Shown piece after piece: positions 1-11,640 of a stretch of DNA of 64,000 nucleotides. This DNA is from Paramecium primaurelia. Its lineage: Eukaryota > Ciliophora > Oligohymenophorea > Peniculida > Parameciidae. Location: the NCBI GenBank assembly GCA_905182975.1, contig CAJJDM010000020.1:62001-126000 (forward strand). The letters run 5' to 3'. The position numbers were made by a program, and so were the translations under genes. Position 1 is the first letter of the stretch. The number at the start of each line of letters is the position of its first letter. Below the pieces are notes generated by a model. It made no database searches. It saw only the letters and a list, made by a program, of their open reading frames with translations, and was not told the DNA's origin.

Positions 1-3000
1 GTGAAAAGCTTTAGCAAAATTTTTTTTAAAATACTCTTCATCACCTAAATAATTTGGTAATAGAATATCAAAAAGAGACCATAATTCCAAAAGGTGATTT
101 TGAACAGGAGTTCCAGATAAAACAATCTTATGTTTTGCTTTTAAACTTCTTATTACTTTACTAGTCTTATTTTTACTATTCTTTAAAATGTGAGCTTCAT
201 CTAAGATTAAAAAATAAAATTCTTGATTTAGAAAATTTTGATTTAATTTTAGTAATTAATTGTAAGATACCATAATAAGATTCCCTGAGAAGACTCCATC
301 ATAAATATGTGGTTTCAAAACAGCATTGCTTATATACTTTTTTGTTTCTGCATACCAATGATCTACAACTGTACTTGGAGCAACAACAAGAGAAATTAAA
401 TTTTCATTTTTTCTTTTAAATACTTCATTTGCTAATACTACTAATGTTTAAATTGTTTTCCCTAATCCCATATCATCACATAAAGCAGCATGTAAATTAT
501 ATTTTATTAAAAATCCTAACCATCTAATACCATCCCATTAATAATCTCTTAAAATGCTTCTATCTTTAATTCCACCTTCAACTTTATAATCAACTTTAGT
601 CATCTTACCAAACCCTAATTAAAATTCTTTCGCCTTTTAAAATTTATGAATTAATGATGGGGAAATTGGAGAATATGGTACATCCATAATAGTTAATATT
701 GGTACTAAAAACCCAAACAATTTACTTGCTGCTTATGCTGTATTTGCATCTTTTGCAGTTAACTTTTTTATAGCTTTCAAAGTTAAAAAACCACTTATTG
801 GTGCTAATGATATAGGATATTCTTTCAAAATTATATTCAAAATCTCATACATTCCATTTTCATTCCTTTTTAACAGTTAATTTATTTGTATTATCACTTA
901 ATCAAATACACTTATATTCTTTGAAACCAATAAAAAATGAATAAATTTAGCACAAAGTTTAAGCAAATTATTTTTTAATACAACTACTTTCTTAAAAGTT
1001 TAATCAAATTCTAATAATATTCCACCCTTTAGATCATCCAAAATAATTTTATTATTATCATCATCACTTATATTACTTAATACTGGCAAATAATTTAATA
1101 GTTTTGATAATAGATATTAGGCCCATTTATCAAAATCAGGATGCTCAGGATTTTACAAAAATAATGAATAGGCATTTTAAATCAGACCTATCCCCCATAA
1201 ATTATATTTCAAATCTTCTACTTTTATAGTTAATTTAGATTTTTAAGTTATCAGAGTTTAATTAAATCTTAGATCATTTGGAATATAATTCAATTGTTAT
1301 ACAAAGAGTCTCTCAAAAAAGAGATGCCAAGATTAAAAATCAATTTAATTTTTGAGCAAATGCCAAATTAATCTTTTTCTCCCATAGTCCTTCCCTATAA
1401 ACATTATTATATATCATACTTTTTAATTCATTTTTCTAAGATAATATATACTAGACTGATTATTATGTACTTTATTTAACATAAAGGGATGTTAAATCAC
1501 AACAGTTTGGGTTTAACTACATTTATTTAGCCAATCTTTCTGATGCAATATCTTATATTAAATGAAATTTGTCTATTCTTAAATAAATAACAACTTTACT
1601 TTATTCTTTGGATTAATGATTCAGTGTGATCTGAAGTTAATACCTTAAAGTTTAAATTTAACTCATTGCTCAATTTTGTAAATGATTATAAGCTTTAAAC
1701 CAAATCTGATGTAGTATCTTATAATTTCTAAATTGATTCTTAATCCATCTCATAATCAATTTAACTTAACTATTTAAGTTAATTTAGAATAACAGGATAT
1801 AATTATCTAAGTTTTGGTGAATGAGCAGGAGCAATTGCAAAATCTCCATAAATTTTAACAAATCCTTAAATTATTGCTAAATACTCTTGTTCTTTTTCAA
1901 TTTACATGTAGGATTTCAATAACATATTCAATTATTACATTGATACTTGAATTTTTAAATCCAAATCATCAAAACAACATCCATTTTAACGAGTACTATC
2001 TACTTCAATATTGAGTCCCTTTTCATTATTTATGTAATTTTTGAAAGTGTAAATAAAATTAATTGGATCTAAATCAACTGTTATTTAATGGTAATAGTTG
2101 ATATCTTTTATTAAATAAGCAGTCTTAATCATTCTATATGTCTAATTATCAATAGGATTTTAGGTTTATTGAGCTAAATTTGGATAATGTATTTCTATAG
2201 ATTCTCGTTTCATACCATCAAATAAATAAAAATATTTCTTAAATTAATGATCAGTAGAGAAATTATGGACAAATTACATAAATTCATATAATTATTCTTC
2301 TTCTAAATGTTTAGATAATTGTTCAAGGATATTCATTAAAGTTTAGAAAGTTTCAAATTTCTCTTCAAATACTCCAGTCTAAAATATGATTTTCATAAAA
2401 TTTATAGTTCTAGAATCATTTTATTTTTAGGTTTACTACTTTGAAAAAGCTAATAAATATTTATAAAATGATTCTTTGACTTCTATGATTCTATGAAAGA
2501 AGAACTTTTTTAAAATTTCTATTTCTCCTTAAAATTGTTTCTAAATTCTAAAACCTGTTTAGAAGAGTGCACTTAGAAATTAGAATATTGATTTGCCAGC
2601 AAAACTGATATCATCTTATTTTTTTAATTATTCCATAGTAATAGAATAAACAGTATTAAAATATTTCTAATTTAAACCTAATTATAAAAATTCCTTCCAT
2701 ATATCTGCTAATAATTCTAGAATTTCATCTTCATTGTCTCTCTATCCTACCTACAAAAGCATTTCTGAAAAATTATCAAAAATCACTTACAAATGATCTT
2801 TCAATAAACCTTTAACTAAAAATAAAGCACTTTAAGAGACTTCATATATTTACACTCTTTAACCTTCTTCAATGAAATCTTTCAATAAAAGTACAAATTT
2901 CATAAAACTATCAGGATAATGCATCCATATATTAGTATTATAATTTCTATCTGTTAAAAGTGTAATAGCAGTTTAACATGCTGCTTCTCTTACTATCATA

Positions 3001-4116
3001 ATAGTTTGACTACCAAAATAATCTGCAAATCGATCCATTACAATTAATACACAACATCTTGTTAATAAATATTCTAATTTATTTAGTTATCCATTCTTAT
3101 CGCTGATGTATTCTATTAAACTGGCTCTTAAAACACCATTAATTTCCTTTTCATCACCTTTTATTAAATAACTAAATCCTAAATTTAAAAATCCTTTTTG
3201 CCTAACAATAGATTTTAAAACTAGAGCACTAGCATGTCTTTCCTACCATTTATGATTCATTAATTCATAGACTGCTCTATTGTAAATGACATTAAAAGGA
3301 TTTATTACACAATATTTTGTACTTTAATTCTTCTTTTAAACAGAAGGTTTCTTTTTTAGATTAGTTTCTGGTTATTTACCTTTAGTTTTATTTTTTCTTT
3401 TATATTAACCTACTGCATCATCATCACTAGAACTATCTACCATTTCTTCAGATGAAGTATGCATATCTATAGGTATCTCTGCATCTCCTTACATAAATTC
3501 TAATAATCTTGTAATATTTGAAAGATTAAAATTCCCAGATAAACCCATTAATCTCATTATTTCTTCTTATTTTATATCAAGTGTTTCATCATCTAATTTT
3601 TAATTTTTATTCTCTTATGATCTTTTTAAATATTTCATATCTTTTCCAAGAATTGCACTTCCATCATTGATTAGATGAATGAAATCAATTTATTAACTTT
3701 TTAGCTTAATATTTGATTTTATCTCTTCATAATCTCTTATTTACTCTTATTACATTGTATCATCTATTTATTAATCTAATATTGGTTCAAAATGAAACAA
3801 ATTTTCAGGGATTGAATCATTAGATGATGATAACAAATATTCTTCAAGTCGTTCACTATATATTACAAAAAATAAATTACTTATAAATTTTATATGTTCT
3901 TTCAATTATTGCAGCTGCAATCTAAGAATGCTCTAAACGAAGACGAGGATCTTGTACTCTTGAATATATTAATTTGTTTGTTTTTCTTAAAATTTAATAC
4001 AAACATGCAGGGTAATCATTATATACATTCACTATTTGAGCCAAAGCTAAGCTAAAGAGTTACTGATTCTTGAAATCACTAAATAATGCAAAAAGTTTAT
4101 TTATTTTATCTTCCAT
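1..4116 (-). CDS. MOT1: Mot1/BTAF1-type SNF2 ATPase, C-terminus cut by window edge
   Basis: Swi2/Snf2-family ATPase of the Mot1/BTAF1 type, which strips TBP from DNA. Reading from 4116 with TAA/TAG as Gln gives about 1,360 residues before the edge. The N-terminal three quarters look like alpha-helical HEAT-type sequence. The ATPase begins near residue 1,200: Walker A LCDDMGLGKT (about 450-485), DEAH box LDEAHILKN (about 185-215) and SGTPVQN (about 100-120). The DDMGLGKT form and the ILKN after the DEAH box are what Mot1/BTAF1 show, rather than generic SNF2 DEMGLGKT. A 25-nt intron lies at 3856-3880. The start ATG is followed by MEDKINKLFALFSDF and precedes all HEAT-like sequence. The helicase C-terminal lobe is outside the window. 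Other introns may be present. Confidence 0.9.
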
Positions 4117-4727
4117 TTATTTTTTAATAAAATAAATGAAAAAATTTAGGTGCCTTTTAAAGTTCTGTACATTAAGAAAATTAAAATAATTTATATATTA
4201 AAAAAAAATAAAATAAAATTTGAATTCAATTAAAAGTATTAATATCACCAAAAATATTTCATTTTAGAAATGAAATTCACTCAAATCTCATTTAAACCCA
4301 ATCTAATGTAATATGTTAAATATTGAAGGTAATTAAAAATTAGAAGGGATAATAGGTTATTATGTTATTTTAAGATTTAAGACCTTAATTAGTTTAATTA
4401 TTAATGTATAGTATAAATGAGTAATACATTTAATAATTTAAGTATGAGGCAGATTTTGAATATATTTTCTTAATATATAATTTTAAACTTTAATTAAGTT
4501 CATTGATAATATTTATTGAGCATAAAAAAGATGTTCAGCATAAACTAATTAACTAATTTACAACTTTTTATGTAAGCAATAAGAACTTGAAAACTATTTT
4601 AAGATAAAGATTGATCAAATATTGCCAGATATTCAAATCGTCTTTAGGAATGATAATATTTCTTAATGTTTTCAACATATTTTTTATGTTTAAATATTTA
4701 TAATGTTATATCTAAATGAAAAATATA
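4117..4727. other. AT-rich intergenic region between two minus-strand genes
   Basis: About 610 bp upstream of the Mot1 gene and downstream of the next minus-strand gene. It contains stop-dense AT-rich sequence in all frames with TGA as stop. It presumably holds the Mot1 promoter and the 3' end of the neighbouring transcript. No RNA gene or repeat was recognised. Confidence 0.5.
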
Positions 4728-5501
4728 TCATTCCTATTCCTAAATGTTTATTGTTCCATCTGACTTGACATAATAAGGGTTATGTCTATCAGAAAACTTT
4801 TTTGCTTTTACAGCAACATCATTTATAATTAATGGCTTTATCCACTCTTTTTTGATTAAAAATTTACTATATACTAAAATTATACTTTTACCTCTCATCC
4901 CCAATAACAGCTCCATCATCTATTGGTAAAATAACCATTAGAAATGCTCCTTTTGGAAAATGGGAGGAAACTTCCTTAATCTAAATCCTACTTAAGCTTC
5001 CATAGCCTTTTTTAATTATAGTCTATTAACATCCTTTGAATATTGATTGGTTTTTGTTATTATGGGTTAGTTTTTTAGGAATCTTGTCATAAGTCCAACT
5101 AATATTACTTGCTATTCTTACATTTGTAATTCAACAAGGAGATTATTTGAATTGATTATTGTTTTTTCATTCTAAACAAGCCTAAGTTTGATTTTAAATA
5201 TTCTGTTTCTATAACATGGAAGCTCTAAATCTTCTTCGATTTAAAGTTCATATTTATATTACTGATTCTAGAGAATTTGAAACTAATTGATTCTTTATGG
5301 AAGTTATTTATCACACAATTTGGATATTAGTTGATTCATCTTCTCTAGTTATTTTTGTAATTTTTCTAAGGTTTTTTACTTTTCTGTATATATTAGTTAA
5401 ACCTACTCACTTTGGTTTTTTATTTATTCTGCTATATGAGTAGATATCTCATTAAGATGGAGGGTGATATTCATCAAACTGTTTGATTTAAGCATATTCA
5501 T
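4728..5501 (-). CDS. Unrecognised protein, charged N-terminus, about 240 aa
   Basis: A protein I do not recognise. The start at 5501 (MNMLKSNSLMNITLHLNE) leads into a Gln/Glu/Lys-rich helical region of about 110 residues. Two introns, 5083-5108 (26 nt, AAG acceptor) and 4867-4891 (25 nt, TAG acceptor), must be removed to keep one frame; the exons then total exactly 241 codons including TGA. The C-terminal half is less biased and looks folded, with IKEVSSHFPKGAFLMVILP then IDDGAVIGDES, ending NIQEQE. Without the first intron the frame runs into an early TGA, which supports the splice. No catalytic motif, signal peptide or membrane segment is visible. Confidence 0.65.
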
Positions 5502-5826
5502 TTAATTTCTAGTAATTAAAAGATAATCAGAGATATAATACAAACTTGTATTATATTCTTATTCAAAAAAGATACTGTAGTGATTAGTGCATTAATAAAG
5601 AATTTAATTAGTATATGTATTTGATATTATGCCACTAAATTCAGTTCAGAAAATATAACATCTTATGATAAAAACTTTATAATATAAAACAAATATTAAC
5701 ATATTGAAATGGATTAAGGAAGTAATTTTATTAATTAATTTTTATAAATGATATTAAATAAATTTTAAAGAAAAATATATTATAAAGGAGGTTAGATTCT
5801 TAATCATTAAATAATATTACTAATCA
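5502..5826. other. Intergenic spacer
   Basis: 325 bp of AT-rich sequence between two minus-strand genes. Nothing recognisable beyond AT runs. Confidence 0.5.
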
Positions 5827-7087
5827 TCATTATTCTTCCATTTGTTCAATTTCTTCACTTGATTCATCCAATTATGGTCTTTTTTTGAAACCTTTACTAG
5901 GTAAGAAACTTGAAGTAACAGTTTGAAATCTTCCATCTCTAAAGTTATTAACTTCTAACATTTTTTAATGTAAATGAGTAATGCCCATACGAGTATTTGA
6001 ATATTTCTTAAAAGTCTAAAATTATAATTACCTACATAAAGCTTGGTAAAAGGGATTTTCCATCTTGTTCCCTATCCAACATTTATTTAAAATTTGGAGC
6101 TGTTGGAGTTCTAAAAAGTTTACTATTTGGATCCTTTGAATAAACATCAAATTCAAAATAAGTTTCATGATTATAAGGTGGAATTTTAGTCATAATATCT
6201 TTTCTCTATTCTAATTTATCAAATGGAGCACCACAACTGCCTAATTATCTATTTATTAATCAATTCATATACTTTTTACCAAATTCAAAATTTGGATGAT
6301 AATCAGGTGCAAATTATTTTTTTTTATAAATTATCATTTGATCTCTAGACAATTATTTTTCTAATTAGACTGATGGAGTTCTAGGAATCTTGCTCCATGA
6401 ATCCGTTACATTTAAATATGTAAATCTATCAGGATGTGGAGTTGGTCTTCCAAAAAATATATCAGGTCTTATAATTTAATATAAATTTATACCTTTAGGT
6501 TTATCGTACTAAATCTAGAAAACAGGTTCTAGAAAACCTTGGCCTATCTACTATTGGTTTACTATAATATATCTATTGATTGTTTACTCAATATTTTCAG
6601 GTTCTCCATGCTTTCCTGGTACTTCCAGAGGTACTGTGTGCTTAAGTGATTTATCATAATCATGAATTGAGTGAACTGCTCTTATTAATCATTATTTCAA
6701 TAAATACTTATCAAGTTCACTGTATTTAACATGATATTATCCACAAGATGGTTTACTATCTTTACTCAGTTTTGTATAATGACCTACTTATCTAGACAGT
6801 TGTCTTGAAAATGGTTGGGAAAGTTTAACTTAATTTTTGCGTTAAATCTATTCTGCTTCTGTTATTTATTCTTATTATTTCTTGCTTGATATTTCTGGCA
6901 TTTTTTTATCTACTTATTGATTTACCTCTTCTGAAGATGCAGCTGATTAAGATTTCCCTTTGAAATATCTGGGTCTATTGTTAATGATCTCTTCTTTTCG
7001 TTAAAAAACTATATATTTCTCTGAAGTTATCTTTCCTGCTTTACTAAACATGTTTTGTATATCATTTTGATTATGGATTAAGGCCAT
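5827..7087 (-). CDS. Unrecognised protein, about 414 aa, possibly cytoskeletal
   Basis: One long frame from ATG at 7087 (MALIHNQNDIQNMF) to TGA at 5827. The first 90 residues are Gln/Lys-rich. The middle is rich in aromatic and proline residues with short Pro-Thr phrases such as FFGRPTPHPDRF, SWSKIPRTPSVQ and LFRTPTAPNF. The C-terminus is acidic (DESSEEIEQMEEQ). Such phrases recall microtubule-inner and axonemal proteins of ciliates, but this is only an impression. The last frame change needs an intron at 6016-6031 of only 16 nt. The alternative is a 20-nt intron combined with a GTTT-type intron upstream, which gives a different 25-residue linker. The C-terminal exon after the junction reads TFKKYSNTRMGITHLHQKM. 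Confidence 0.65.
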
Positions 7088-7984
7088 TATTTTTTTTAAT
7101 AATATAAATTATATTTTTCTTATAATATAATTTAATATATTTCCATAACTCTTTCATAACATTATATATATATTGATGATATTAATTTTTTATGCCTAAT
7201 CTCTTTTATTTTTTTAAAACTAAGATTAATATAAACATATTTACAATATATTTTATTGATTTCGTATTAAATATTCAATTAAATAGTTATTTTAAGAGTA
7301 ATAATCAAATTTTTTTCATAAATTTTCTGAAATAAACATAATTTTAACTTTTAAAAAGAGTTAATATATTTAATATTATTTGATTTTGCACAAATTTTTT
7401 CATCAATTTTCAATGTTTTTCATAATTAAAATAACTATTTCAAAGTAAGAAATAATCTAATTTATTTTTCAACACATAATTATAAAGTAAGTAAAACGTT
7501 TAAAGATTTTATAATTTAATAAATATTATAAAATAATATACTAAATTATAGTTTATAATTATAAACTGGATAAAGCATCATCATATCAAAATGAACATTA
7601 TATACCATAAAAGGTAAAATAATATTTCAATTCTCTTTTTCTGTAAAGCTGTAAATTAAGAGTAGGGTATTACTATTATTTTAATAAGATTTCTTTTCTA
7701 ATTTTATATAAATGATTGTAGAGTATTTGTATAAATATTAGTTGGACATATATGTATGAGTTTGATTGAACAATTATTTTCATATGCAAAGAGAATTTTT
7801 AAATTCTTTCATTTATAGGTAGAATGAACTTTCAGCAATGTTATTTACAAATTAAGAATTCTTTAAATTTACAATTAGAAATCTTTTAAAATAAGATGGA
7901 AATATAAAATTAGAATTATTAATTAATAAAAGCATTTGATATAAATTCCATATATATTTAATTTTTATAAAAAAAGTCTAAAAT
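7088..7984. other. Large intergenic region upstream of 7087 gene
   Basis: About 900 bp, one of the widest gaps in the window, between two minus-strand genes. It is extremely AT-rich. A 23-codon plus-strand ORF near 7757 (MSLIEQLFSYAKR) is too short to call. No RNA gene recognised. Confidence 0.5.
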
Positions 7985-8969
7985 TCAATAATTATTTCTA
8001 ATATCATCAAACCATTAATTCCCTAATAATTCTTTTGCTTATGGTCTCTTGCCTGGATTGAATTATAACATAGATTATAAAAGTTCAAGGGCTAATTGAT
8101 TGTTTTCTAATTTTGGTATTCTTTAAGTGAGGTCTTCCCCTCTAAATTTTGGAAAAGTAATCATAAAATTTGGAAGTTTAGATAATCCAAAATAATTAGC
8201 ATCAGTTGGAGTACCGAGTAACTTTAAAAAAAATAAAATTATATGATTACCTTCATTATTTTAAATAACATATCAACCTAACTATCACCTTGAAATAATG
8301 GAGATCCATTCAAACATTCAGCCATAATACAACCGACAGCCCATATATCAACACCAGTTCCATAATTATCATCTCCAAGCATAAGTTCAGGAGCTCTATA
8401 CCAAAGAGTAGCAATTTCTCTTGTGAATTTAGGCATAGGAAATGGAAATACTCTGGAAAGTCCAAAATCTGCTAATTTAACAGTCATAGTCTCATTTAAT
8501 AAAATGTTCTATGGTTTAAGATCTCTATGTAAAACTCTTCTACTGTGACAATAGGATAAACCTAAAAGTATTTAGTAAATAATTGGTTTTAAATTATTTA
8601 ATGTTAATGATGTATTTTTATCTAAATATTTCCTTAGATCATGTTTCATAGAATCAAAAACAAGATATATCTTCTTTTCATCCAAAAAGTATTTAACTTC
8701 GAGCAAACTTATATAGTATTATATTTATACCTTATAATATTTGGATGTTACAACTTGGATAGTATTGCTATTTCTCTAATTGTAGTACTTGGTACTCCTT
8801 CATCATCACAATTATCAAGCTTTATTTTCTTTAAAGCCACAAATTTTGCTCTTCTTCTATCAAATGCTTTTGTAACGATCCCATATGTTCCTTCCCCCAA
8901 TTTGGTTTATTGAGTAAAGTTTTACAAAAAATTATTGTAGAGAGTGTTTTCATCTAATTCGATTTACAT
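7985..8969 (-). CDS. Cyclin-dependent kinase, PSTTIRE type
   Basis: A complete 310-residue Ser/Thr kinase of the CDK family. Seen in order: glycine loop KLGEGTYGIVTKAFD, VALKKIKLD, helix C motif PSTTIRE in place of PSTAIRE, catalytic loop HRDLKPQN, DFGLSRVF, activation segment ATLWYRAPE, and VDIWAVGCIMAE. The single-domain length matches CDK1/CDK2-class enzymes. Two introns were removed: 8708-8730 (23 nt) and 8222-8250 (29 nt), both ending AAG. After the first, the sequence reads HPNIISLLEVKYF as expected for CDKs. It would act with a cyclin in cell-cycle control or transcription; the subclass cannot be fixed from sequence alone. The start lies 97 bp from the divergent tRNase Z start. Confidence 0.92.
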
Positions 8970-9066
8970 TCGCGCAAATATTAATGAAAATTGAAGGATT
9001 CATTCGATTTATAAGATTTGAGATTATTACTCTTTTTTCAGTACTAAATTCACCTTAATTTATATA

Positions 9067-11605
9067 ATGTCTGGTCATAAGCAATTTTAGCGTATTAATT
9101 TGCAAATCATTAAGACCTACTCATTACAACGCTTTCCAATAATTTCAATATGTCTAGATCATTAATAAGGTAATGAACGTTTATATTTTGGAACTTGTGA
9201 AGAGCCATCCAATAGGTTGGTGGCATTTCATGATTTGAACTTATTTGTTAATAAAGCCTTTTATTTTGTTCATAGAAATAGTTAAGAGGTCTATTAAGGT
9301 CTCCTCCCTATCATGTATTATGCATTTTATAGAAATCAATTTACAAATATGATTTTTTTGGGACCTACTGGAATTTCTTAATTTATTATGCTAACTAGAT
9401 ATATGCTTGGTATACGTAATCTAGCATTTGGTGCATTAGATTTAAATAAGGAAATGATAATTAAACAATAGAAATTTGGAATAGGAAATAAAATATAATT
9501 CTTAGAAATGATCAAAAACACAATTGATAAACATGAAATGCAAAATTTGGATGGAGTAAATAAAATTATTAAAGAAAAAGCTTCATAATATGTGATTCCA
9601 AAAGATTTTGTTGATTAAAATAAACAGATATCATTGGAATATTCTAAAGTAAAAGCTTTCTTTGGAAATAAGTAATACTGATATCTTAATCTCTCTAGTC
9701 CTAATCTTACTTAATATCTAGTGACCTTTAAAGTAGAGTAATAATTAGATTTTGAGAAATGTAGATAGCTAAATGTTCCATTATCTAAGTTACCAGAAGT
9801 TAAAGAAGGAAAGGTTATAGTGAATAACAAAATTCTTACATTTGAAGAGATATAAAAATTTAATCCCTAATTATTATAATAAGGAATACTTATATTAGAT
9901 TTTAAGCATGAAGATGAAGTTGAAGACTTTGTTTCAAATATATTTGATTAATTAAAAAATGAATTATAATTATATCAAAAGGAATTCAAAAGTTATTAGC
10001 AAAATAAAAATTTGAATCAAACTCTAATAATTGTTCATTATGCTAATAAACACTTATTAGAATCCAAGATATATAATAAGTTAATTAATAAGCTAAAAAA
10101 TCTAAATTATAAAATAGTCCATATTATAACATCTTAAGAATATTATTAAGAACTTGACAAAATTAGTTAAAAAGATATGGGTAGAGAGAAGTTTGGATAT
10201 TATTATCTTGATTATTTAAAAATAATGAGACAATGTTTACCTAATTTGTTTAGAGGATAAGATTAAATAAATTAATTTTAAATAAATAACAAAATGACAA
10301 ATCTTAATTCACTTTGGACAAATGAAATAAAATATCTTCCAATGAGAATGAAAACAATTTAAATATAAAATGGAATTTTATAATTTGAAGATTTAAAAGT
10401 CAAGAGATAAATTTCTTATTCATTACAAAGAGAAGAGAAGTAGATATTAATTCGATTAAATAATGAAATTGTCAATACTTAAAATAAGAGTTATGAAGTT
10501 TTAATGTTAGGAACATCATCTTCAATTGAAAATTAATCTAGAAATGCAAGTGGAATTCATGTAAAAATAAAGAATGTTGGTATATTGATGGATTGTGGAT
10601 AAAATACATTAAATTAATTTTATTTTAGTTGTTAGAATGATGAAGAATTTAAATAGAAAATAAACAATGTATAAATTATATATATATCTCATTCTCATAA
10701 TGATCACCATTAAGGTTTATATGATTTTATAAAGCATAAATGTTAATTGTCAAAAGAACCATTTTTCTTATTACTTCCAAAACCAATTTATTTATGGTAT
10801 TCATAATTATTTACAAATTTATTCAAAGAAGAATTTGGATTGAAAAGTTATGTACATTAAATCAAAATTGTATTTACAGATGCTTTAATTAATTCAAATC
10901 TTATAGAATAAATTTAATCTTAATCACATCAAACATTTAAAATAAATAATTTAGAATCAGAGGAATTTCCTGAAATTAATTTTTAATTAAATTTTGATAA
11001 TAATTTAAATAAAATGGAATTTTAGGAGTTCCTTAATTATAATAATTTATAATTAGATATAGCAATGACTTAACATTGTTAATTTAGTACTGGAATTAAA
11101 TTAACTTCAAATGGTAAAACAATAGTTTATTCAAGTGATAGATTAGGTAAATTGAAAAAATTTAGAAATAAATTCTTTGAATTTGCACAAAATTGTGATC
11201 TATTAATTCATGAATGTACATATCCAGATGAAATGATGGAAAAGTAATTAATTTAGATAATATTATAATAGGGCAATAGCAGTTAAACATTCTACATTTG
11301 TATAAGCTTTCTTTAATGCATATGAAATGAAAGCAAAAAATTTGGTTGTAACTCATTTTACTGAAAGAAGTCTTTTCTATTTAAAGGGATTCTTTAATAC
11401 AGAAGGAAATTTAAATATACCTTAATTTAAGAAATTATTATAAAAATATTCTCAAGAGTCTACCAAACCATTTGATATTGATGATGCTGTGAAATATTTA
11501 GAAAATAATGTTATATTTGCAAGTGACTTTTTAATATTTGGAGATGGAAATATTGAAAAATTAAGTAAAATATCGCGTATAATTGCAAAAAGTCTTTTTC
11601 CTTGA
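9067..11605 (+). CDS. ELAC2: tRNase Z, long form (tRNA 3'-end endonuclease)
   Basis: Metallo-beta-lactamase-fold endonuclease that removes the 3' trailer from pre-tRNA. It is 836 residues, the long (two-domain) eukaryotic form. The degenerate N-terminal domain carries FGTCEEPSNRLVAFHD and IFLGPTGISQF. The catalytic half begins at VLMLGTSSSIENQSR and contains ILMDCGQNT, the zinc motif SHSHNDHHQGL, then TQHCQFSTG, IVYSSDRLG, DLLIHECTYPDE, KHSTFVQAF and VVTHFTER, all in the family order. One intron of 28 nt lies at 11244-11271. The linker between the halves is Gln/Asn-rich. The start at 9067 gives MSGHKQFQRINLQ and is the first in-frame ATG. In other eukaryotes the long form acts in nucleus and mitochondria. 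Confidence 0.92.
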
Positions 11606-11640
11606 GTATTTATTTATATATATATAATAACAATAATATA

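Noticed and set aside
7757..7825. Short plus-strand ORF beginning MSLIEQLF
   Set aside because: Only 23 codons, no splice continuation that stays open, no similarity recognised.
8641..8913. Plus-strand ORF of 90 codons
   Set aside because: Antisense to the CDK kinase domain, hydrophobic and without family resemblance.
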